From positions 131,561,182 to 131,625,181 of the forward strand of contig CM043967.1 of NCBI GenBank assembly GCA_014529385.2: a DNA stretch of 64,000 bases. Reading direction: 5' to 3'. Below the pieces are notes generated by a model. It did not search any database. It had not been told where the DNA came from and saw only the letters and a list, made by a program, of their open reading frames with translations. Numbering within the stretch: the stretch's first letter is position 1; every line of letters starts with the position of its first letter. Below, in pieces: positions 32,502-43,370 of this stretch. A program made the translations under genes and the position numbers. The DNA comes from Adiantum capillus-veneris (lineage: Eukaryota; Streptophyta; Polypodiopsida; Polypodiales; Pteridaceae).

Positions 32502-33050
32502 TGTGCAACATAATTATCCTAGAACTCCAACAACTTTGTATGTAGTTGAGGATGATTTTGTATTGAAAGTCCTTTAATGAGAATTCTGGCTTCGAGAAGC
32601 TGTAATGTCTTTTTTAAAAAAAATCATCTCTCTAATTTTTTTTTGAACTATGTCTACTTTGAGCATGTGTTATTTCTTTGTTTATAGATACTATGTACTA
32701 GCATGAGGTTGTTTTTATAGTTGGCCTACTCTGTGCGTAACAAATTTTTATGATAGTGGATGCTATATTAAAATTATGGTTTTTGTCGAAAATAACATGT
32801 CCTCAAAGTGTGGATTGTATCTTATTGTCCTTCAATTATGTTTCAAGCATAGTTTTTATCAAAGATAATGGTAGTTTGAATATTCTAAGGGTTTGATAAA
32901 TAGCTAAAAAAGCTTCCTTCATTAAGCTCTCTCCAACACTAGCCCTGAGAGATTTTGTCTTGAAAAGATTGCTCAAGGGAGGAATAGGAAAGCTCCCTCA
33001 AAAGCTTCCTTTAAAAGCTCCCTCCATACCCGTCCCCACGTGCCATCCAT
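32502..33050. other. AT-rich spacer, no gene recognised
   Basis: About 550 bp of AT-rich DNA downstream of the SWIM relic, with poly-A/T stretches near 32615-32645 and a CT-rich end. No terminal inverted repeat of a DNA transposon was identified. Confidence 0.45.
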
Positions 33051-34130
33051 CAAAAGGAAGAAGCAAAAGAACAAGCTGAGTTGAAAAAGATACAAGCCAT
33101 GATTGAAGCTCAAGAGCAACAAGAACATCTCAGATGCCAACAAGAATCCAATTTGGGTGTTACATATTCATTCCAAGTTGAAGAATATGATGGTTCTATA
33201 GACTCTAAACCAACTCTACGGTACCCAATTGAGTTGAGCAGCTCCTATGGAAAGTAATATATAATGCATTATTGGACATAGGAGATCAACATAATTTTTT
33301 ATCCTATGGAGTGTTGTGTCAACTAGGAAAACCACCCTTACCCACAAGTAACATCCAAGTCAAGGGTTTCAATAAGAAGAAGAGCACTATTTTTGGAATC
33401 CTACACACTCCTGTCATTTATGACAATGGAACTATGATTCGAGTCTTTTTGGTCATGCCTGTTTGCCTGCAAACTAAATGTAATATTGATTAGGGAGCCA
33501 GCACAAAAACCAACTCTCAGGCCTACCACTCAAGCAATAGTCCCTGAGTTATCGCCTCTCGAGGGACCACATAACAAAACATTGCAGATCCAAAAGGTTA
33601 AAGCATCCGTACAAGTAGCACAATCCTCTAGAACTTCAGCTTCCATGCTTAAAACAAAGAATGTGGCATCCATGGATCAATGTGTTTTGATAAAGGCAAC
33701 ATACAAATGGGTCCTGAAAGCGTCATTAAGACCACTAGTTCCAATCTTCAATCTTGTTCAAAACAAAAGCCTCGCAAGAGATGTTTTACTCGCCCTAATA
33801 AATGCAAGGATATGTTGCGTTGGATTCCTAAATGACTATTGGAAGCCCAAGGATACTATGAAAAAATGATCAAATCTGTGTACCTAAATGTACATTGTGT
33901 TCTTCCTTGTCACCTACAGATCCATGCGAGCTAAATTTGGTACTTCAAAGCTGATTGAAGCCCGCAAGGAAAAGAAAGATCACGGAATACTACACACCTA
34001 TTACATATCTAGTTTAAGTACCAAAGCAAGAATAATTTATTCCATCTAGCTCAGGAATGGGAAACTAAATTGAATATTCTAGCTCTTCATGTAGTTGATC
34101 CATCAAAATACAAGCTTCTAGCTCTTGGCA
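33051..34130 (+). pseudogene. gypsy-type gag end and protease relic
   Basis: A lysine/glutamine-rich run (AELKKIQAMIEAQEQQEHLR) is followed, after a frame change, by ALLDIGDQHNFLSYGVLCQL, the pattern of a gypsy aspartic protease (L-D-x-G-x-x-x-N-F-L-S) with DIG at the triad, and by VKGFNKKKSTIFG. Further on is a second stretch (DVLLALINARICCVGFLN) and a segment, SLLEAQGYYEKMIK in another frame, that I do not assign. No RT was found downstream, so this is an isolated fragment. Confidence is moderate for the protease and low for the rest. Confidence 0.45.
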
Positions 34131-34174
34131 TATAGTTCATCCATCAAAATACAAGCTTGTACACAACCTCCACC

Positions 34175-34393
34175 GAAGATAAAAGTTGACCCATAAGAAA
34201 GAAGGAGAAACTTTTGGCTAAGTTTTAGGAAAGAAAGAGTGTGTTTATGAAAGAAAGAGTATTTTTTGGAAAGAAGGAGTATTTTGAGCAAATAATATTT
34301 TTAGAGAAGCAAAGGAGGTAATTCAAAATTAGAGCTTTTTTTCTTCTTTTTAGATAAGCTTCTCCTAAAATTAGAGCCGCTAAATCACGCATT
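34175..34393 (+). repeat. direct repeat, copy A
   Basis: About 210 bp related to 35874-36084: both contain AAACTTTTGGCTA, GTTTTAGGAAAGAAA, AAAGAGTATTTTT and end AAAATTAGAG...AAATC.TGCAT. They lie 1.7 kb apart and could be LTRs of a short element or a segmental duplication. Divergence is high. Confidence 0.6.
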
Positions 34394-35873
34394 TGTGAGA
34401 CCCCCAACCTGGAATATTGGAGCAACTTGATAGATGGTCTTCCTTTATTCTCAAGTTCCATTGACAACACCTTGCTCTGATTCCACAAAGTAAGGATACG
34501 AGCAATAAAAGAGAGGAAGTCCTCTATCCATTTTGATCGTGGTTGTAAGGGTCATACACCACAAGCCATGTCACCAAATTTAAGGATTCTAATGGGAGCT
34601 ATTTTCTATATCCTAAAGATAAAATTCCATTGACATATTTAGAATCTATAAACAATGCCTTTTTCCCCACATTGAAGAGGCACGATCACTCTGCATAAGT
34701 CCTCAATATTTGGAGATGAGACTCATTTTTAGCTAAGTAGTAGTCTTGTGAAAAGTACCTAACTAATCAGGTCCACCCGTCCGTGGACATAGACCCGTTT
34801 GGATAGTAGTCTCCCAATTTTTACACCGCATTTACCCGTTCCTCTTGTCTTTTAATTACGACCATATTAATTTACATGTATAAACAATGTTTCTTTATTA
34901 ATTCTTGGCATAGGTCCTTTCATACAGCCCTTCAAACATCACCAAGAAAATTATTTCTCAAACAAGGTCTAATGAAAAATGGACACCAACTATTTAACTA
35001 TCTTTAAAGCAATGTATCACACTACTTGCCAATCATCAATCTTTGAATTCGGAGAGAACATGTTCCTCATTGTTAACAAGCCTTTTGCACCTCACATAAA
35101 TTTTGCAAATACAAGTCGTTGGGTTCGTGGATCAACCTTTGCTATACGAGCATGTCACATTGAACACTTGGAAATTGACCTAGACCAAATCAAGTGGACT
35201 GAAGGCTTGAAGCTGGTTTGGCACTTCCAATTTTATGAAGCACCACTAATCCTCATGGCCCCTTATGGAGCTATGATCCAATGACTTTACAACAAAGGGA
35301 TATCAATAATCCCTACCAATCGAGCTGTTATTGACAATCACACTCAATCGACCTTGAAGAAAAAAGTTTTCATTGGTTACATTGAGCTTCCTTGTGTGTA
35401 CCATTTTCTACACCCATTTTCCGATCCATCAAAACATACGCATGACAACCGATTTTATCACAAATATGGTTGAAACCTCAAATATGTTTGCTCATGAAAA
35501 GATCTTATAGACTCCTCTATATGAATTTTTGATGATCTTATGAATAGAAGATTAAGTTGTTTCTTTATTTAAAAAAAATGATTGTCTACTTAAGTCCTGT
35601 AATTAATTTTTAAATGGATTGGATAAGTCATGACTGGTTAAGTCATGTGCTTGAGTTTTAATGGATTGGATAAGTCATGTGATTGAGCTTTTAGTGGAGT
35701 AGATAAGTCTAAGTTTCAAAAACACCTTAGTGTTTTGAGTTATTATAAAAATTGATATTAACATATGTGCACACTAAGGGGAATCCTCAAATCACTCCGG
35801 AACTATTAATTATGGCCCTTATTCACTTGAGAACAATAGGTTGCTACGGAAAATTTAATCCTTAAGACTATGC
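34394..35873. other. region between the direct repeats; one unrecognised ORF
   Basis: The plus-strand ORF 34979-35284 (101 residues, beginning MDTNYLTIFKAMYHTTCQSS) has protein-like composition with FGENMFLIVNKPFAPHINF, and a further stretch near 35340-35475 reads KVFIGYIELPCVYHFLHPF. I recognise neither. Near 34394-34480 the minus strand carries NKGRPSIKLLQYSRLG, which recurs on the plus strand near 43165 (NKGRPSIKLPQSFKLG). The rest is AT-rich. Confidence 0.4.
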
Positions 35874-36084
35874 TTAAAGATAAGAGTTGAGCCTTAAGAA
35901 AGAAAGAGAAACTTTTGGCTAGGTTTTAGGAAAGAAAAAATGGTTTTGAAAAGGAAAGAGTATTTTTGGCAGAGAAAGAGTATTTTTAGAGAATTAAGTT
36001 AAGATTAGAGCTTCTTTTCTTCTTTTTCTCAAATTAGATAAGATTCTCTTAAAATTAGAGTCTCCAAATCGTGCATCGAGATGT
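35874..36084 (+). repeat. direct repeat, copy B
   Basis: Partner of 34175-34393, in the same orientation. Confidence 0.6.
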
Positions 36085-36173
36085 GTGCATGCACAAAAAA
36101 AGACTGCAAATACATGCAAACTTTTCTCTCTGCTTTTCACTATTTTTAGCTCTTGATTTTGCCCATGAGAGTC

Positions 36174-36181
36174 TATATAAA
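36174..36181 (+). promoter_or_regulatory. probable TATA box
   Basis: CTATATAAAGG, followed by a CT-rich leader of about 400 bp with a (CT)n microsatellite. This is a plausible plant core promoter for a gene or element on the plus strand. Confidence 0.45.
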
Positions 36182-36368
36182 GGTCCCTCTCCCTTCAATT
36201 TCAACACACACATAAAAAATTCTCAGAATCAAAAGCTCTCTTACCTTGACACGAGAGTTACCTTCTCTCTCTCAAACTCTCTCCAGCAAGCTCTCACCTT
36301 GAACCTATCTCCATCTCCACCTCCAACTCCATCTCTCCCGCCATCGTGTTGTCCCGCAGATTGTAGAA

Positions 36369-36432
<64 letters not shown>

Positions 36433-36616
36433 ATGTTCTCAGCAAGCAAGAAGCAATAACTCTACTTTTCATGGCAAATCTTTCCCTCTTCTCTTATGCG
36501 ACACGGTGGCCCTATAGCGAGTGACTCAAATCTCCAAGGAAGATCTCATTGTTCCACCTCCAAGGAAGGTACAAAGGAAGGTATAATCTACTCCAATCGT
36601 AGCTTAAGTGGACATA
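36182..36616 (+). other. CT-rich leader, possibly 5' UTR, up to the element 6 insertion
   Basis: Pyrimidine-rich DNA with a (CT)n tract at 36370-36428. The open frame across it (starting 36071) encodes LSLSLS and is most likely not protein coding. Rejoined across the insertion, the next sequence is an ATG at 42554. I infer a promoter-leader-start arrangement interrupted by element 6. Confidence 0.4.
36370..36428. repeat. (CT)n microsatellite
   Basis: About 28 CT units with one TTT near the start, ending TTTCC. Confidence 0.95.
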
Positions 36617-38249
36617 TGTCATAAAATCTAATATCTAATATCTAACCAACCCAAATTATTTTCTCATATTAAACTGATCACTTAATGTGGGAGAATAAAC
36701 GAAAACAAGGGTTAAGATATAGACATGTGCTTATAGATCTATCTCAACACGGGGCCAATGGTAAAGGAGCCCAAATGAGAGATGGTCTATCAAAGAGCAA
36801 GGTTAAACAATGGAGCATAAGACCTTAGGGTTAGCTTCATTGAAGACCTCCAATAATGTGTGTAAAAGTCCTTAGATCTAGGACCATAGTCAAGCTAGGT
36901 CTGAGCTTGAGGTGGGAACCCGGCCCAAGCTCAAGGTGCTTGTCCTGCTTTTCGTGCTTTTCGTGCTTGAGGTGCTTGATTAAGGTGCTTGAGGTACTTG
37001 ACCTATTGCATGATTAAGGTGTTTGAGGTGCTTGACCTGCTGCATGATTAAGGTGCTTGAGGTGATTTGACATGCTTGCCTGAGATGCTTGTGGGAACAC
37101 CCCTAGTCCAAGTGCTTAGTCATGCTTGATGACTAAGGTGCTTGAGCACCCAAGGTCAAAAAGATCCCTACAAAGAGGGGGGCGAGCCCTTTTCTTAGGG
37201 GTTAGAAAGAGAACACACACACACACTCTCAAGGAAATCCCAAGCTTAAAGAGGCAGCAGGGACACATGGCAAGCCCCTACCCATGTTACCTCCATGAGG
37301 TGCTTGAACCCTATTGGCTAGGATTAAAAGGGGTCCAATGATAATTTACAACAATTATCTAATTGTTTTGCATTTATCAAGTCCTCTCTCTCTCTAAGGG
37401 GAAAGGGGGACACTTGTCCCAAGACTACACCTATTGCTAGAAATGACCCAAGCTTGTGATTGGCTAGGCTTGGCATGAGCAAATGAGCTTCAATGATGAG
37501 CTAGAAGAGGGGGTCAACCTAGCAAAGAGGGGGGTTGTTTGCAAGGTATACTCACCCACACACTCACAAACACTCTCATTGTGTGCTATGCAAAGTGCAA
37601 GAGCTCCCTCTCCTTCTCCAAGCACGTAGAGGTTGAGATCCTACACCAACACTCTTGGATATGGAGTGCAAATCCAACCAAGAGCCATGCTTCAATGCTT
37701 AAGCTTGCCATCTCCTTCTTCTTCATTACTATGCTATTATGTATGCTAGAAACAAGAGTTATGATAAGTGAGGAACTAATTCTTTCTCCTTCGAAATGTT
37801 TCTTCTTCCTCTTCCCTACCCTCATTCCCTGCTAGCTCTCTCCACCTTCGAAGGTGTTTGAGGTCTTGGGACTGAGGCCTGGGATAGTTAAAGCTTTCTT
37901 CGAGTTTATTTTATGTTTGTGATGCATGAAGCTTTCCATCTTCATTGCATCACCTAGGTCACAAGGAACACAAAGATTGTATTGTAACAAGTCTCTCTTA
38001 ATGGGAGAAATCATAATACAAATGCCTATTGGAGGGGGGATCGGCTCCACATGAATCCAGTCCTCAACTGTTGTCATGTTCTCTAAATTCTCTCTCTTGC
38101 AAAAGTATTGTTCATGCCAAGTTAAATAATTGCTATGATTATGTTTCTATCTTCAACTATGTTCACCCGCTATGCTCACAAAGTCATTTCTCAAAAATAC
38201 TTTCATTAATTTCCGCTACTCTCAAGTTAAATAGTCCAATTCCATTACA
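36617..38249 (+). repeat. 5' LTR of element 6
   Basis: 1,633 bp, TGTCATAAAA...CCATTACA. It contains a degenerate GGTGCTTGA minisatellite (about 36930-37150) and short AC and CT runs. The section from about 37460 to 38168 is missing from the 3' LTR. Confidence 0.92.
36930..37150 (+). repeat. degenerate GGTGCTTGA minisatellite in the LTR
   Basis: At least ten variants of GGTGCTTGA / GTGCTTG spaced by short linkers such as TTAA and CCTGCTGCATGATTAA. A shorter version is in the 3' LTR (about 41975-42160). Confidence 0.8.
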
Positions 38250-38663
38250 TTGGTATCAAAGCATTTGATTTCTCTTTTCTTTCTTAAGAAGAGAGGTCCT
38301 TAAGTAGCCTATAAATGGTTGATGTTGTTAATTATATTAGGGTAAGTGGAAGTGGGATCTATTATCGGTTTTGTTGAGCCCACTATGTGGGGGATGGTGC
38401 ACACCTCGGGAGCTTTGGACTTAATAATGGAGTCTTTTTAGACTTGCCTACGGCTTTACCATTATTGAGCCATAAGAAGTCTGAAAGGAGCTAGCCCTTG
38501 GCAACTCTGCTATGTTAGACCTACTCCTCTACCCTCTATAATTAACCACTTCGAGCCGTGGGTATAGATACTTAAGAGCCGATTTTCAAAGGCTAAGAGG
38601 AGTGGCAACTAAGGTTTTGAATTGCCAAAGCATACACTAAGTACATACATAAATTTTGTTAAC

Positions 38664-38996
38664 ATGGTTGATAATAATCAAGAGAGTAGAATGAACATTG
38701 ATAGCTTTGATTTTGCACATGAAGGTGCTAATGATGATGCTCCCATGTTTGTGAATTATCTCGTCACTAGGTTACAGCAAGCTATGGGCAACCTTGCTTT
38801 GCAAGCCGAAGTTACTCAACAACTTCGTGCTTATGGAATTTCCCTTCCTCTCCAAGAGGAGAGAGAGCTTAGGAGGCCTTTTGAAGAGACCCCCAAAAGA
38901 AGACTCTCTCCCATTCGAGAGGAGGAATCCAAAGAGAAAGAAAGCAATGAAAGTTTAAGTTCCTCTGAAGATGTGGCTCCACGAAGACGGCCTTAG
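38664..38996 (+). pseudogene. gypsy gag N-terminal fragment (element 6)
   Basis: The start is the ATG at 38664 (MVDNNQESRMNIDSFDFAHE). It aligns well with the element 7 gag (MADNSKESEINIDNFDFAHE), through LVTRLQQAMGNLALQAEV. It ends APRRRP, where the related gag continues APRRRRAKRSPS. At that point (about 38993) the DNA jumps to RT, so the capsid, knuckle, protease and first half of RT are deleted. Confidence 0.8.
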
Positions 38997-40550
38997 ACCA
39001 TACCGCAAATTCACTAGAGTGTTCTTTGATGATATCATCATCTACTCCAAGTCTTTGGAGGAACATAAACAACATCTCCAAGTGATTTTTCAAGCATTGA
39101 GGGAGAACAAGCTTTTTCTCAACCAAAAGAAAAGCGAATTCTTCCTACAATAGATTCAATACCTAGGTCATATTATCTCTAAAGATGGTATGCAAATGGA
39201 TCCATCAAAGTTAGAGGTAATAAAAGCATGTCCTAACCCAAGAAATCTACATGAGCTAAGAAGCTTTGTTGGTATGTGCGCATACTATAGATGCTTCATA
39301 GCAAAATTCTCTCAAGTAGCAGGACCACTACACCACTTAACTAAGAAGAACGTTAAGTTTGTGTGGACTGCTAAGGAGAAAAATGCTTTTGAAAAGCTCA
39401 AAGAGAAGCTTACTTCCCAACCAGTCCTCGTGCTTCCGGATCTCTCAAAGGTGAGGTCCAATGTGATGCTTGTGGTGATTGCCTTGGAGTAGTTTTGCTT
39501 CAAGAAGGGCATGCCATAGCATATGAGAGCCGAAGGCTCAATATTGATGAACGAGTCTTGGGCATTTATGAGAAAGAGCTTTTAGCTGTTCTACATGCCC
39601 TAGACACATGGAAGCACTACCTATTGGGGACTCCATTTATCCTACTAACCGACCACCAAAGTCTCAAGTATTTCATGACGCAAACCAAGCTTTTCGACAA
39701 ACAAATGAGGTGGGCAAATTTTCTTTCACAATTTAATTTCCATATTGCTCACATAGCTGGAAAGCACAATCAAGTGGCCGATGCACTTTCACGACGACCC
39801 AAAGTTAATGCGGTGTCTATAGCTACTCACAATGACCTATCCTCTATGATATATGAGTATGCTTCTGACCCTGACTTTAGAGACATAATGTCAGCCCTTG
39901 CTTTGGGGAAGAAAGAGGAACCATTCACCTTGCAGGATGGTTATCTTCTCCACGGAAATAGGCTATGTGTTACCCATTCCCTTCGTGAGAAAGTTATGTA
40001 TGAATCCCATGCTCCTCCATATGCGGGGCATAGAGGTATTCAACCTACTCTCCGAGGAGTAGAGACGTACTTCTATTGGCCTACCATGAAAGTGGACATA
40101 CAAGAGTATGTTTCAAAATGTGTAGTATGCCAAAAGACCAAGTATGATAGAGGGAAGCAACCTGGATTACTCCAGCCATTGCCTATTCCAAATTCACCAT
40201 GGGAGAGTATATCCATGGATTTCATCTTTGGATTACCCAAGTCTATCCATGGGAATACAAGAATATGGACAATAGTTGACAGGTTTAGCAAGCAAGCACA
40301 TTTTATTCCTGTCAAAAAGACTATTAAGGCACATCAAATGGCAACACTCTTCATATCTCAGATTTTCAAGAACCATGGATTACCCACATCCATCGTGTCA
40401 AATAGAGATCCTAGAATGACCAGTAGTTTCTGTAAAGGTCTCTTTGAAAATCTAGGAACAAGATTGAATTTCTCTTTGGCCTATCACCCACAAACGGATG
40501 GCCAAAGTGAGATAGCCAATCTTACGATACTCGATCTACTCAAGACTTAA
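38997..40550 (+). pseudogene. gypsy RT (3' half), RNase H and integrase core (element 6)
   Basis: RT resumes at the catalytic VFFDDIIIYSKSLEEHKQHL, then after a TAG (39151) LGHIISKDGMQMDPSKLEVI and LRSFVGMCAYYRCFI. A frame change near 39445 leads to DACGDCLGVVLLQEG, then YEKELLAVLHALDTWKHYLL and HQSLKYFMTQ (RNase H), and AGKHNQVADALSRRP. Integrase has H...H and C-x2-C (CVVCQK), then ISMDFIFGLPKS, IVSNRDPRMTSSF and HPQTDGQSE. The second catalytic Asp of the D,D,E triad reads Asn (SNRD for SDRD). A TAA at 40548 and another near 40653 follow. Confidence 0.9.
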
Positions 40551-40553
40551 GTT

Positions 40554-41300
40554 ACCGAAGTAGATCAACGCTCACAATGGGAAAAGTACTTACCTCTTGT
40601 AGAGTATGCCTACAATAATACTGTACATACTTCTACGGGAAAAGCACCTTTTTAAATCATTGAGGGAAGACCTAAAAGTCCCTTGCTACTCAAAGTACAT
40701 GGGAAGATCTTCGCCGCCGACGATGAGTATATCCGTGACCTACAAGAATCTTTTCAAAAGATTAAGGAGGCTATATCCATCTCTCAACAAAGGCAAAAAG
40801 CTGCTGCTGATAAGCACAGAAGAGCCTTAATGTTCAAAGAAAATGATTGGGTCTTACTCAAGTTTCCTAAGGCTCGATTAAGGCAAACGACGGGCAAAAA
40901 TCCTACGGGCCATCAAAAGTATCATGCTAAACTAGCAAAAAGATACTATGGTCCTTTCCAAATCTTGAAGCCCATCAATGAGACGGCTTATCAACTCAAG
41001 TTGCCCAACCATTGGCTCATACACAATGCCTTTCATGTAAGCCTACTTAAGCCCTACAAAGGAGAGCCACCAACTGAACCAATTATTGAAGACCCTCCCG
41101 AAGTTGAAGACCAAGAAGAGGTGCTACAACCCGAAGCTGTTCTTCGGCATGAAGACAAGGTATTACGACATGGTAAGATTATCCGTCAGTATCTGATTAA
41201 GTTAAAAAATTATCCTTTTGAAGATGCTAGATGGATGCAAGGAATACAGCTTAAGGATAGTATGAACCTTGTCAATGCTTGCAATGCTACATTAGAGTAA
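40554..41300 (+). pseudogene. gypsy integrase C-terminus with chromodomain (element 6)
   Basis: After the stop at 40548 the frame continues EKYLPLVEYAYNNTVHTSTG, passes a stop near 40653 and stays open to 41300. [20 protein letters not shown], then [20 protein letters not shown] is the GPY/F module, followed by [14 protein letters not shown]. The last 60 residues, [10 protein letters not shown]...[22 protein letters not shown], fit a chromodomain, so the element belongs to the chromovirus branch. Chromodomains steer integration to certain chromatin. Confidence 0.85.
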
Positions 41301-41659
41301 GCAAATGTACAAATTTCTTTTAAATGACTCATGTTTTTGTCTTATAAGACTAGTCCTCTTTTTAATTGTGCACAAATTTAACTAGTATACATGCTTAGAA
41401 TCATGTTTGTGATGACGACGTCTCTCAAACACCAAGTAGAATTTGTCACTCTACTTTGGGAGAATGAAATGGACTAAAGAGCAGACATGCTTGCAATAGC
41501 TATGTCTCCCAAGCACCAAATGGATTATTCATCCATCTTGAAAAGATGTCGTAGGGTAAAAAGGGATCCTCTACCCGCCAAGTAAAATTGACTAATGAGT
41601 ACGGCTTTATCTCTTCTACCTCATAGTCGAGGATGACTATGATTTCAAGAGAGAGGTAA

Positions 41660-42551
41660 TGTCATAAAATCTAATATCTAATATCTAACCAACCCAAATT
41701 ATTTTCTCATATTCAACTGATCACTTAATGTGGGAGAATAAACGGAAACAAGGGTTAAGATATAGACATGTGCTTATAGATCTATCTCAACACGGGGCCA
41801 ATGGTAAAGGAGCCCAAATAAGAGATGGTCTATCAAAGAGCAAGGTTAAACAATGGAGCATAAGACCTTAGGGTTAGCTTCATTGAATACCTCCAATAAT
41901 GTGTGTAAAAGTCCTTAGATCTAGGACCATAGTCAAGCTAGGTCTGAGCTTGAGGTGGGAACCCGGCCCAAGCTCGAGGTGCTTGTCCTGCTTGAAGTGC
42001 TTGTCGTGCTTGAGGTGCTTGATTAAGGTGCTTGAGTTCCTTGACCTATTGCATGATTAAGGTGTTTGAGGTGCTTTGACATGCTTCCCTGAGATGCTTG
42101 TGGGAACACCCCTATTCCAAGTGCTTAGTCATGCTTGATGACTAAGGTGCTTGAGCACCCAAGGTCAAAAAGATCCCTACAAAGAGGGGGGCGAGCCCTT
42201 TTCTTAGGGGTTAGAAAGAGAACACACACACACACACACTCTCAAGGAAATCCCAAGCTTAAAGAGGCAGTAGGGACACATGGCAAGCCCCTACCCATGT
42301 TACCTCCATGAGGTGCTTGAACCCTATTGGCTAGGATTAAAAAGGGTCCAATGATAATTTAAAACAATTATCTAATTTTTTTTTGCATTTATCAAGTCCT
42401 CTCTCTCTCTAAGGGGAAAGGGGGACACTTGTCCCAAGACTACACCTATTGCTAGAAATGACCCAAGCTCGCTATGCTCACAAAGTCATTTCTCAAAAGT
42501 ACTTTCATTAATTTTGGCTACTCTCAAGTTAAATAGGCCAATTCCATTACA
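41660..42551 (+). repeat. 3' LTR of element 6, internally deleted
   Basis: 892 bp. It matches the first 850 bp and last 80 bp of the 5' LTR, and about 710-740 bp between are gone. A purine tract AAGAGAGAGG lies at 41647-41656 just before it. Confidence 0.9.
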
Positions 42552-42553
42552 AC

Positions 42554-42625
42554 ATGTCAGCTATGCAAGAAGTTGAAGCTGTCCAACCTCCAATGCAAGA
42601 ATTAGCTCAACATGTTGCTAATCCG
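42554..42625 (+). CDS. possible first exon, 24 codons, unrecognised gene
   Basis: The ATG begins inside the target-site flank. The frame MSAMQEVEAVQPPMQELAQH continues with VANP and meets GTAAGA, a good splice donor. With the upstream TATA and CT-rich leader (before 36616) it would make a normal gene start, interrupted by element 6 just before the ATG. No following exon was recognised, and it could equally be the start of an old gag. Confidence 0.3.
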
Positions 42626-43370
42626 GTAAGACAAATTTATAATTCTGCATTGTTATACATGTTGACCTAGTAATTGAAGCCTAGGAATCCCCTTAAACCT
42701 TCCAAGAAACGTGATTGTATCTGGCAACAAACAAGCTTATGATATTCTAGAGTAGTGAAAGGATTGTTTGATAAATTGTTACTCTTTGATATTGAGAGTT
42801 AGTAGATCATGTTTGAAGAAAGAATATATTTTTTCTACATGGAATCGTGATTAGCAAGATGATCCCATGATTAGTAGAGAATAACATGAGGTTATTGATT
42901 CCCTTTTTATTCCTTGCAATTAGTAAGATGCCTTACAGTTAGCAAGATACCCCCTTGTGGTTAGAGATTGAAGAAATTTGCGTAGTTTGCAATCAACAAA
43001 TAAGTAAATCCTTTTCAAAGGCTTCTTTGGTTAGATAGAGAAAGTCCGCGGGTAGCGGCAAACTCATAGGAAAATTTGGATAATGTTTTTTGTTGAAATA
43101 TATGATTGTTTTCCTTAGATCTTGTTTGAGAAAGAATTGTTTTGGTGATGTTTGGACAATAAAGGAAGGCCATCTATCAAGTTACCCCAATCTTTCAAGT
43201 TGGGGACCTCACAAATTGGTATGAGAGATGAAAAACAAATACTTGTGGTCATGCTCAATAAGTCAATCCAAAATAAAGTGATACAAAACCCTCTTGGCTT
43301 CATGAATATTATATGTCTTTTGTGAAGACCTCATCTCTCCTGCTCCAAATTGAGAAATTGGTTATATGAG
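42626..43370. other. AT-rich region, no clear gene
   Basis: About 745 bp, AT-rich. Near 43165-43205 the plus strand reads NKGRPSIKLPQSFKLG, and a TGGTATGAGAG near 43217 resembles a degenerate initiator-Met primer site. I could not define an LTR to go with it. Confidence 0.35.

Larger units (their letters stand above)
36617..42551 (+). mobile_element. chromodomain Ty3/gypsy element (element 6)
   Basis: 5,935 bp on the plus strand. The 5' LTR is 36617-38249 and the 3' LTR, internally deleted, is 41660-42551. The primer site TGGTATCAAAGC (38251-38262) is initiator-Met type. The flanks ACATA (36612-36616) and ACATG (42552-42556) match at four of five bases. It carries a truncated gag fused by deletion to the second half of RT, then RNase H, integrase and a chromodomain. 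The gag and LTR ends are related to element 7 on the other side of the window. Confidence 0.93.

Noticed and set aside
36071-36517. A 148-codon plus-strand frame
   Set aside because: Much of it is the CT tract and CT-rich leader; codon content is explained by low complexity. I prefer a 5' leader.
43100-43230. LTR end at about 43213 with a primer site
   Set aside because: The TGGTATGAGAG is suggestive, but no matching second LTR or clear start could be found.
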